6,197 nucleotides of DNA from Actinomycetota bacterium (GTDB lineage Bacteria; Actinomycetota; UBA4738; HRBIN12), in contig VAYX01000190.1 of the NCBI GenBank assembly GCA_005885325.1, positions 1-6,197 on the forward strand, written 5' to 3'. The position numbers and the translations under genes were made by a program. The notes beneath the pieces are model-generated. The model was not told the DNA's origin, searched no databases, and saw only the letters and a list, made by a program, of their open reading frames with translations. The stretch's first letter is position 1; each line of letters opens with the position of its first letter. Below are positions 1 through 5,608 of the stretch, piece after piece.

Positions 1-149
1 TCAGTCGCGACCACGACGACATCGGTGAACAAGGCGGTGGTCGAGCGAGGCGACCAGCTCCCTGCGAAGTCGACCTACTTCTTGTCTCCGCCCAGACCGG
101 CATGGCCCTCATGCATGTCGGGTCCACCCGATAACGGGAAAGCGGCCGC
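1..149. other. Left-edge stretch without a confident gene
   Basis: No convincing gene is visible. On the plus strand a frame open from the window edge runs to a TAG at 163-165 (54 codons). Its translation is proline- and serine-rich with no family I recognise, and it would overlap the 3' end of the minus-strand regulator. It could be the last codons of a gene entering from the left, but the window holds too little of it to judge. On the minus strand, downstream of the regulator's stop, short frames end quickly and do not resemble a continuation of the regulator into TPR repeats. I see no clear terminator hairpin here. Confidence 0.4.
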
Positions 150-2690
150 TCAAGCCGGATCGTAGGAAGTCATGCCGGTTGCGCGCCGATGTGTGTCCGC
201 CTGCTTGTGGTGGTAACCGAGGATTTGGGCGAGCTCTGGCGGCCGATCGGGCGACTCGCGCTCGAGCCATTCGGCGAACCGTTCGTGCAGACGAGCACGA
301 TCCTCGCGGGTCATGCTCTGATACGCAGCGAGCTGGATCAGCGTGTGACAGAACCGGAATCTGTTTGTGTCGGCGTGCTCGATCAAGCGCTTGCGCTCCA
401 GCTCATCGAGGTGGCGCTCGACGAACGGACGCGCGTCGTCGGGAAGAAGCGCACACACCGCGTCCTGCTCCACGTCCATACCCGCGATCGATGCGCAGCG
501 GAGCACGTCGCGCTCGCCGGGTCCGAGACGGTCGAGCCGCATCGTGAGCAACCCCCGAATGGAGCCCGGCACCGCGTCGGTGGTGTCGTCGTCGAGAGCG
601 GCGAGCAACTGCTCCGCGAACAGCGGGTTTCCTTGCGAGACCTCGACGAGTCGGCGCAGCGGATCTGGAGCGATGGACCCCGCCCGCTCGACGATAAGGC
701 TCTCGAGATCACTAGAGGACAGCGGACCGAGCTGCAACTCGTCCTGCCGTTCCCACTCGGGTCGGCGTTCGAGCAGGTCGGGGCGAGCGAGGCACAACAG
801 GAAGATTCGACCGGTTGCCCCGCGCGCAAGATGATCGACGAGATCGAGAAACGTCGGTTCGGCCCAATGCAGATCCTCGAAGACGACGATGAGCGGGCGT
901 TCGGAGGCAAGAGCCTCGAACAGACGACGCATCGCAGGAAACAGAGCAACAGCGCTTGCCGGTTCTGCTCGTAGCCCCATCGCCTCGGCGATCTCGCTGA
1001 GGGCCCGCCGTTCGTGATCATCCCTTCCGAGCAGGTCATGAAGTGCCCGCCACCCGCGCAAGCCCGCCGCTTCGACTACCGCTTCGCGCAGTGGAAAGAA
1101 CATACCTTCGCCGTATGGCGGACATCGCTGTGTGATCACGTCCGCATCCGCGCCGATCGAGGACACGAGCTCTCTCGCCAGACGGGACTTGCCGATTCCG
1201 GCTTCGCCCAGGACGGTCATTCGCACGACCGTGCCCGACCGGACCGCCCGCCGAAACGCGGAACGAATCCGCGTGAGCTCGTCCTGGCGGCCGAACATCG
1301 GTGCCCCGAGCGCACGCGGGAGGGCGGCAGCGCCGGCAACGAGTTCGAGGGCGCGCCACGCCGTTGCCTGCGCTCCGTCGATCGCGAGGCGTTCGACCGG
1401 TCTGAGAATCACCGTCCCCCGAAGCAGGCGGGCCGCGGCCGGTCCGACGATCACGTCTCCGTCGTCGGCCGCCTGCTGCAACCGCCCGGCCGCCGTCAGG
1501 ACCGTTCCCGTGACCACGTCGTGGACGGCCGCTCCGGGACCTGCGACGACGATGTCGCCGGTTTCGATGCCGGCGCGCATGCGGTTCCGGACGCCCTCCA
1601 CGCGCGACGGATCGTCGTCCAGAGCGTGGACGGCCGTGCGCGCCTCCAGTGCGGCGCGGACCGCTCGCAACGCGTCGTCTTCGTGTGCAAGCGGGAACCC
1701 GAAGAACGCCATCAACATGTCCCCGAACAATCGCTCCACGCGCCCGCCGTGACGCTCGAGCACGTCGGTGGTGACGCGCGCTGCGCGCGTCCCGAGGCGG
1801 CCGACCGCTTCCGGATCCACCGCCGGCTCAGCCGCCGGGACCAGATCCATGGCGACGACCGTGACGGTCCGGCGTTCGCGCGGAAGCCACGATGATCGCG
1901 CCGCGTCGGAGCGCTCCGGCGCGCCAAATGTTGGCTGCAGGTCGAGCGCGGGATCCTGCCGAAGGATCGCGGCCTGGAGCTCACGGAGCGCCGGCCCTGG
2001 TTCGAGCCCGAGCTCCTCGATGAGCAGCGAGCGTGCTCTGCCGTATGTTTTGAGAGCTTCCGCCTGCCGTCCGGCCCGGTAGAGCGCAAGCATCAGAAAG
2101 CCGCGCAGGCGCTCGCGGAATGGGTGCGCAGCGATGACCTCTTCCAGCTCAGCGACGAATTCGCCGCCTCGTCCAAGGGCCAGGTCTGCTTCGAAACGGT
2201 CCTCGATCGCCTCGATCCTCAGTTCGTCGAGGGCGACGATGGCTCGCTGCGCGAACGGTTCGTAGGTGAAGTCGGCGAGCGCGGGACCGCGCCACATGCG
2301 GAGCGCAGCCGATAGCTTCACCGATCGCCCCTCGGGCGTGTCGCCGCGAGCCTCGTCGAGAAGCCGTTTGAACCGGTCGGCGTCGATGGATTCCGGGTCG
2401 ATCGCAAGGCGGTATCCACTCCCAACCGTCTCAAGGAGTTCCGGAGGCCCACGTCTTGCTCGGCCGGGTTCAAACGCCCTGCGGAGCCGCGACACCAGCC
2501 CCTGCACGATGGTGCCCGCCGTCCGAGGAGGATCCTCGCCCCACAGCTCGTCGACGATCCGTTCGGCGGCGACCGGCTCCCCCGCGTGAAGGATCAGCAG
2601 GGCCAGGAGTGCGCGGCCGCGACCTGCCGGGAGCTCGACGCGCCGGGTCCCGTCTAGTAACTCGGTCGATCCCAAGATACGGATGTCCAC
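150..2690 (-). CDS. SARP/AfsR-type regulator: winged helix + BTAD + degenerate class III cyclase + AAA ATPase
   Basis: Probable transcriptional activator of 846 residues acting in the cytoplasm. Numbered from the GTG start: an OmpR-like winged helix at about 1-95 (ERIVDELWGEDPP, then SRLRRAF and a GSGYRL wing); a BTAD helical domain at about 105-245 (WRGPALADFTYEPFAQ, LYRAGRQAEALKTY, EELGLEPGPALRELQ); a class III nucleotide-cyclase-like domain at about 275-450; and a STAND/AAA ATPase from about 465 with Walker A GEAGIGKS (495-502), Walker B VVFEDLHWAEP (about 602-612) and GNPLFAEQL (about 687-695). The cyclase domain keeps both metal-binding Asp positions (D282, D324), but the usual VTGDAVNVAARL reads VTGTVLTAAGRL, so the substrate-contacting Asp and the catalytic Asn are both Thr; R403 is kept. 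It is therefore probably a nucleotide-binding or relic domain. The GTG start was chosen because GGGAGG lies 4 nt upstream and homology begins there (VDIRILG). An in-frame ATG at 2885 would add 65 unrelated residues and overlap the divergent gene. The protein stops just after a YHHKQ motif, where relatives usually continue into TPR-like repeats. Confidence 0.93.
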   Translation of the reverse strand: MDIRILGSTELLDGTRRVELPAGRGRALLALLILHAGEPVAAERIVDELWGEDPPRTAGTIVQGLVSRLRRAFEPGRARRGPPELLETVGSGYRLAIDPESIDADRFKRLLDEARGDTPEGRSVKLSAALRMWRGPALADFTYEPFAQRAIVALDELRIEAIEDRFEADLALGRGGEFVAELEEVIAAHPFRERLRGFLMLALYRAGRQAEALKTYGRARSLLIEELGLEPGPALRELQAAILRQDPALDLQPTFGAPERSDAARSSWLPRERRTVTVVAMDLVPAAEPAVDPEAVGRLGTRAARVTTDVLERHGGRVERLFGDMLMAFFGFPLAHEDDALRAVRAALEARTAVHALDDDPSRVEGVRNRMRAGIETGDIVVAGPGAAVHDVVTGTVLTAAGRLQQAADDGDVIVGPAAARLLRGTVILRPVERLAIDGAQATAWRALELVAGAAALPRALGAPMFGRQDELTRIRSAFRRAVRSGTVVRMTVLGEAGIGKSRLARELVSSIGADADVITQRCPPYGEGMFFPLREAVVEAAGLRGWRALHDLLGRDDHERRALSEIAEAMGLRAEPASAVALFPAMRRLFEALASERPLIVVFEDLHWAEPTFLDLVDHLARGATGRIFLLCLARPDLLERRPEWERQDELQLGPLSSSDLESLIVERAGSIAPDPLRRLVEVSQGNPLFAEQLLAALDDDTTDAVPGSIRGLLTMRLDRLGPGERDVLRCASIAGMDVEQDAVCALLPDDARPFVERHLDELERKRLIEHADTNRFRFCHTLIQLAAYQSMTREDRARLHERFAEWLERESPDRPPELAQILGYHHKQADTHRRATGMTSYDPA

Positions 2691-2700
2691 TCGGCCTCCC
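2688..2700 (-). promoter_or_regulatory. Ribosome binding site that fixes the GTG start of the regulator
   Basis: On the minus strand the sequence reads GGGAGG, a 4-nt spacer CCGA, then GTG. This strong Shine-Dalgarno decides between the GTG at 2690 and the ATG at 2885. It agrees with where homology to SARP winged-helix domains begins. Confidence 0.75.
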
Positions 2701-2724
2701 GGGAGCCGGGAGCGACGGTACCAC

Positions 2725-2749
2725 GCTGCTGTTTTCCCCCGAAAGCAGC
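2725..2749. repeat. Inverted repeat GCTGCT ... AGCAGC in the divergent promoter region
   Basis: GCTGCT at 2725-2730 and AGCAGC at 2744-2749 form a perfect 6-bp inverted repeat around a 13-nt spacer that itself holds TTC and GAA in pairing positions. It lies about 35-60 nt upstream of the regulator's GTG start, so it may be an operator or part of the regulator's 5' untranslated RNA. A 6-bp match in GC-rich DNA can occur by chance. Confidence 0.3.
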
Positions 2750-2783
2750 CCTTTAGCGGGTCGTTAGCGGTGCGGTTCAGTAT
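2742..2783 (+). promoter_or_regulatory. Putative SARP-type operator and promoter for the ABM/SRPBCC operon
   Basis: TTAGCGG occurs at 2753-2759 and again at 2764-2770, separated by GTCG, so the repeat period is exactly 11 bp, one helical turn. A weaker third copy, AAAGCAG at 2742-2748 (4 of 7 matches), sits one further 11-bp step upstream. A -10-like hexamer, CAGTAT, follows at 2778-2783, 7 bp after the last copy. SARP regulators are known to bind heptamer direct repeats with an 11-bp period placed about 8 bp upstream of the -10, and a SARP-type regulator is encoded divergently next door. The repeat is seen directly; its regulatory role, and the start of transcription about 80 nt before the ATG at 2869, are inferred. 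Confidence 0.5.
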
Positions 2784-2868
2784 GTCGTCGACAGAACCGA
2801 GGAGAGGGTGTCCATCAGGCCCCGCGCATCGGAACGGCGAGGCTGGTAGAAGGGGGAGGGAGAAGGCC

Positions 2869-3258
2869 ATGTCCGGAACGTTCATCTATGTCGGAACGAC
2901 GGCGATCAAACCCGGGAAGCTCGAGGAAGCCCGCAAGAATCTGGCGGAGGTAGTCGACTTCGTCGAGACGAACGAGCCGCGGATGATCGCGTTCCACGCC
3001 TTCCTCGACGAGGAAGGAAGCAAGCTCACGATCGTGCAAGTCCATCCGGATTCGGCATCGATGGAGTTCCACATGCAGGTCAACGCCAAGCACTTCGCGA
3101 CCGCGTTCGACTTCCTCGAGGCCGCCGTAAGCGAGCAGTACTACGGCGCGATCTCGGATGCGCTGGCGACAGAACTGGCGAAGTGGGACGACCCGGCCGT
3201 CGCCGTCACCCGCATGCCAGTTCACGAAGGCGGGTTCACGCGCACCAACGTCCGGTAG
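2869..3258 (+). CDS. ABM-like dimeric alpha/beta-barrel protein (putative monooxygenase-like)
   Basis: A small soluble protein of 129 residues. It opens with a beta strand (FIYVGTTAIKPGK), then a helix (KLEEARKNLAEVVDFVE), then strands with the pattern IAFHAFLDEEGSKLTIVQVHPD, as expected for ferredoxin-like dimeric alpha/beta-barrel proteins of the antibiotic biosynthesis monooxygenase (ABM) type. Known members include small cofactor-free oxygenases acting on quinols or aromatic polyketides, but many are uncharacterised, and no substrate can be read here. The C-terminal 30 residues end in HEGGFTRTNVR, an extension beyond the roughly 100-residue ABM fold. The start at ATG 2869 was chosen because a purine-rich GGGGGAGGGAGAAGG lies just upstream; the longer open frame back to 2683 runs through the promoter region. 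It is the first gene of a likely two-gene operon with the SRPBCC gene 23 nt downstream. Fold assignment is fairly sure; enzymatic activity is not. Confidence 0.85.
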   Translation: MSGTFIYVGTTAIKPGKLEEARKNLAEVVDFVETNEPRMIAFHAFLDEEGSKLTIVQVHPDSASMEFHMQVNAKHFATAFDFLEAAVSEQYYGAISDALATELAKWDDPAVAVTRMPVHEGGFTRTNVR

Positions 3259-3281
3259 TTGCTCGCAGACGAGGAGGAGCC

Positions 3282-3716
3282 ATGATCAGCACCGAAAGCA
3301 CTGAATCGCTCGCGCGTCCGGCTATGGAGGTCTTCGCTTTCATCGCCGACGTTCGGAACGATCCGCGATGGCACACCGACGTCCTCGAGGCGAGGCTGAT
3401 CGACGGCACCACCGTGGACAAGGGCTCGACCTTCGAGATCAAGACGAAGCCCGTCATGGGCGTGTCCGGCGGAACCGTCACGGTCTCGGAATACGATCCT
3501 CCGAGCCGGATCGTCTTCGATGTCCGGATGGGGAAGCTGGAGCCCACCACCACCTTTACGGTCGTCCCCCACGGCCAGGGATGCCGGGTTACACGGAGAA
3601 TCGATATGGAACCGCAGGGCCTCATGCGAGTGATGGCGCCGTTCATGGGCGGGATGATGCGCAAGCGCAACGCCGGGTTCCTTGCGAATCTCAAGCGCGT
3701 CCTCGAAATCGATTGA
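3282..3716 (+). CDS. SRPBCC family protein (START/polyketide cyclase-like)
   Basis: A soluble protein of 144 residues with a helix-grip fold, which makes a hydrophobic pocket for a lipid, polyketide or other small ligand. The N-terminal pattern STESTESLARPAMEVFAFI followed by ADVRNDPRWHTDV is typical of the family (a strand, then a helix with a D-x-x-N-x-P-x-W motif). The middle strands EIKTKPVMGVSGGTVTVSEY and RIVFDVRMGKLEPTTTFTV suit the curved sheet, and the long C-terminal helix ends NAGFLANLKRVLEID. The length is normal for the family. GAGGAGGAG at 3271-3279 provides a strong ribosome binding site for the ATG. The 23-nt gap to the ABM-like gene suggests co-transcription. Pairing with an ABM-like protein suggests related ligand chemistry, but family members have diverse roles and the ligand is unknown. 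Confidence 0.88.
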   Translation: MISTESTESLARPAMEVFAFIADVRNDPRWHTDVLEARLIDGTTVDKGSTFEIKTKPVMGVSGGTVTVSEYDPPSRIVFDVRMGKLEPTTTFTVVPHGQGCRVTRRIDMEPQGLMRVMAPFMGGMMRKRNAGFLANLKRVLEID

Positions 3717-3717
3717 A

Positions 3718-3734
3718 TCTCCGCAGAGCGGAGA
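3718..3734 (+). terminator. Hairpin directly after the SRPBCC stop codon
   Basis: TCTCCGC (3718-3724), a 3-nt AGA loop and GCGGAGA (3728-3734) make a perfect 7-bp stem beginning 2 nt after the TGA. No T-run follows, so it is not a classical intrinsic terminator. It may be a U-tract-less terminator or an mRNA 3'-end stabiliser for the two-gene operon. Confidence 0.5.
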
Positions 3735-3995
3735 ACCATGAGCGCTCTCATTCGTCAGGCGGGGGGTGGGGTCGGGTCGCCTGATCGCCGTCGTGGCCGA
3801 TCCGGAACCCAGCCCGCGAGGAGGAACACGATCCCAGGTTCCCCGCACCTGACTAGCGGCTCGCCTTCACCCAAGTCTTGACCGGGCCCCTCATGACAGT
3901 CGTCCTCGCGCAGGACCCGGGTCTCGAGACCCTGCGATCGAGGGCCCGGCTAGGTTGCCGCAGGTTCTAGGTCTCGCGCGCGTTCAAGGCGCAGG
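3735..3995 (+). other. Non-coding stretch upstream of the ECF sigma gene
   Basis: About 260 nt without a credible gene. A frame from ATG 3738 to TGA 3881 (47 residues) has no recognisable family, no good ribosome binding site and a Gly/Arg/Ser/Pro-rich composition. The stretch should hold the promoter of the sigma operon. A GGAACC at 3804-3809 resembles the -35 of many ECF-dependent promoters and CACGATC follows 17 nt later, but the -10 match is weak. AAGG at 3986-3989, 6 nt before the ATG, is the likely ribosome binding site. An in-frame TAG at 3951 excludes a longer sigma N-terminus. The right half contains the nested inverted repeats described separately. Confidence 0.55.
3882..3949 (+). 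promoter_or_regulatory. Nested inverted repeats: possible structured leader or operator of the sigma operon
   Basis: Three nested pairings are visible. The outer arms CCGGGCCC (3882-3889) and GGGCCCGG (3942-3949) are perfect 8-bp complements, extendable by 2 bp (TC/GA) past a bulged C. Inside are a hairpin GTCCT-CGCGC-AGGAC (3902-3916) and a perfect 14-bp palindrome GGGTCTCGAGACCC (3919-3932). As RNA this would be a closed three-way junction ending 46 nt before the sigma start; as DNA the palindrome could be a dimer-binding operator. No T-run follows. It matches no riboswitch class I can recognise. The pairings are seen; function is inferred, and GC-rich sequence makes chance pairing more likely. 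Confidence 0.4.
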
Positions 3996-4523
3996 ATGGA
4001 GGCGAATCTGCGATCCGTGCCCGCGGGACCGGCCGAGGTGGCCGAGACGGCGCCGAGCTTCGACCAGTTCTACCAGGCCACGTTCCGGCGCTTGTTCACG
4101 GCACTCTCCCTGGTCACCGGGAACCGCCACGAGGCCGAGGAGGTCGCCCAAGAAGCGTTCGTTCGCGTGTTCGAGCGATGGGATCACGTGGGCGTGCTCG
4201 AGGATCCGACCGGATACCTGTTCCGGGTCTCGATGAACGTGTTCCGTAGCCGGTCCCGGCGAGCCTCGCTCGGCCTTCGACGCGCGCTCTTCCTCGCGCC
4301 GGCCGCGACCGACGACCTCGCCGCCGTCGAGACCCATGACGCGGTCGTTCGCTTGCTGAGGGGGCTGGACCCCAAACAGCGGGCGGCCGTCCTGCTCACC
4401 GCGATCCTGGATTACTCCGCTGAGGAGGCGGGCCGGATGCTCGGCCTCCGTGCCTCCTCGGTCCGCTCGCTCACCACGCGCGCCCGTGCCCAGATGAAGC
4501 ATGAGGTGGTGGACCCCACATGA
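3996..4523 (+). CDS. ECF-type RNA polymerase sigma factor
   Basis: A sigma-70 family factor of the extracytoplasmic function group, 175 residues, normal in length. Region 2 spans about 22-89: FDQFYQATFRRLFTALSLVT, then the core-binding helix AEEVAQEAFVRVFERW (47-62) and the -10-recognition segment PTGYLFRVSMNVFRSRSRR. Region 4 spans about 119-170: LRGLDPKQRAAVLLTAILDY, followed by the helix-turn-helix SAEEAGRMLGLRASSVRSL that would read the -35. It directs RNA polymerase to a specific regulon. ATG 3996 is the first start after an in-frame TAG at 3951, with AAGG 6 nt upstream; GTG 4017 is a less likely alternative. The stop overlaps the next gene's start by ATGA, so the two are probably translated in a coupled way. 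That suggests the membrane protein is its regulator. The regulon cannot be told from this window. Confidence 0.93.
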   Translation: MEANLRSVPAGPAEVAETAPSFDQFYQATFRRLFTALSLVTGNRHEAEEVAQEAFVRVFERWDHVGVLEDPTGYLFRVSMNVFRSRSRRASLGLRRALFLAPAATDDLAAVETHDAVVRLLRGLDPKQRAAVLLTAILDYSAEEAGRMLGLRASSVRSLTTRARAQMKHEVVDPT

Positions 4524-5608
4524 GTCGTGACCGGTTCGACGTGCTGGAGCGGTTCGCGCCGCTGTTCGAGACGACCCAGCCCTCGTTCGAGGGATTCCTG
4601 CGCCGACGCGATCGCAGGCGCCGGAACCAAAGGATCTCTGCGGGTGTCGTTGCGGTCGCGGTCTTCGTGGCGGCGGTCTGGATCGTCACGACCGGTGGGC
4701 CGTTCCATCGCACGCAGATGCCAGCCGCTCCGGGACCGACGGCTCCCCCAACCCCACACGTGGGCCTGATCGGCCTGGCTCCGGAGGGAGCGACGCCAAG
4801 CTTGCCCGAACACGGCGAGCTCGTCTTCAGCTTCATGTTCGGGCACACCATGGGGGACCCCGGAAGGTTCAGTGTCTTCGTGTACGAGGACGGGCGGCTG
4901 ATCTGGCAGCGGCTCGCCGATCTCACCGGGGGCGCGGACGAGTACTCGCAGGCCTACACAACCGGCCTCCTCGAGCAACGCCTCACGCCTGAAGGTGTTG
5001 AGTTCGTGAGGGCCGAGGTCATCTCGACCGGACTGTTCGACCAGGACCGCTACTTGGCCAGCGGGCAGGGCCTGAACTTCGGTCGGATCGAGGTCCGCGT
5101 GGGGGACAGGCTCGCCCGCGTCACCTGGGGCGATTGCTGCGATCCGGGTTCGAAGAACGTGGCCAGGACGACGCCGACGCCCCAGCAGGCGAGCGCTCTC
5201 CAGCGGCTCGATGCGCGCCTCGCGGATCCGGCGTCGTGGCTGCCGGCGAGCGCGTGGGCGGACCCGGAGATCACGGCGTACGTACCGTCCGGATACTCGG
5301 TCTGCTACGAGCCGGAGCAGGAGGTCGGACTGTCCCGGGTCTTGGCCTCGCTCCCGCCACCGGCCGTAGACCTGCTCCGTACCCAAGGCATACGGCGGAG
5401 CGAATACACCAATCTGCTCGGGACGTTCGTCCTCTGGTGCTCCGACCTGGCGACCGAGGAGGCCCGCGCGCTCGCTCAGATCCTCGACGATGCAGGCCAG
5501 GATGGCCACGAGGACGTTTTCGGGCTCAGGTACGTGATCGGGCAGCGAGACCCCGACACGACGGAGGTCTCGCTCTCGTTCGACCCGCTCCTCCCGCACC
5601 AGACGTGA
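4520..5608 (+). CDS. Single-pass membrane protein, putative anti-sigma factor/sensor coupled to the ECF sigma
   Basis: A 362-residue protein. The N-terminal 38 residues are cytoplasmic by charge (FLRRRDRRRRNQR before the membrane) and contain an amphipathic-looking segment, FDVLERFAPLFETTQPSFEG. One membrane segment follows at about 39-57 (AGVVAVAVFVAAVWIV). A Pro/Thr/Ala-rich linker (about 60-80) leads to an extracytoplasmic domain of roughly 280 residues with no family I recognise. That domain holds four cysteines: a CC pair in WGDCCDPG (206-207), C262 and C307, which could form disulfides. No zinc-binding HxxxCxxC anti-sigma motif is present. The anti-sigma role is inferred from the ATGA overlap with the sigma gene and from the topology: a short sigma-binding tail inside and a sensing domain outside. 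Its last 133 nt overlap the convergent transporter frame. A membrane-anchored protein is well supported; sigma control is likely but not shown. Confidence 0.8.
   Translation: MSRDRFDVLERFAPLFETTQPSFEGFLRRRDRRRRNQRISAGVVAVAVFVAAVWIVTTGGPFHRTQMPAAPGPTAPPTPHVGLIGLAPEGATPSLPEHGELVFSFMFGHTMGDPGRFSVFVYEDGRLIWQRLADLTGGADEYSQAYTTGLLEQRLTPEGVEFVRAEVISTGLFDQDRYLASGQGLNFGRIEVRVGDRLARVTWGDCCDPGSKNVARTTPTPQQASALQRLDARLADPASWLPASAWADPEITAYVPSGYSVCYEPEQEVGLSRVLASLPPPAVDLLRTQGIRRSEYTNLLGTFVLWCSDLATEEARALAQILDDAGQDGHEDVFGLRYVIGQRDPDTTEVSLSFDPLLPHQT

Noticed and set aside
189..974. Long plus-strand open frame of 261 codons antisense to the regulator
   Set aside because: It lies wholly opposite well-conserved ATPase coding sequence, has no recognisable domain, and long antisense frames are expected in GC-rich genes.
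2691..2885. Upstream ATG at 2885 as the start of the regulator
   Set aside because: The extra 65 residues have no homology to the winged helix, would cover the divergent promoter and the start of the ABM-like gene, and the GTG at 2690 has a strong ribosome binding site.
3804..3833. GGAACC with CACGATC as an ECF autoregulatory promoter
   Set aside because: Only the -35-like part is convincing; the -10-like part is weak and such matches are common in GC-rich DNA, so it is mentioned in the intergenic entry but not called.
3738..3881. Small plus-strand frame of 47 codons before the sigma gene
   Set aside because: The translation is low-complexity, no ribosome binding site precedes it, and it begins just after the terminator-like hairpin; nothing supports translation.
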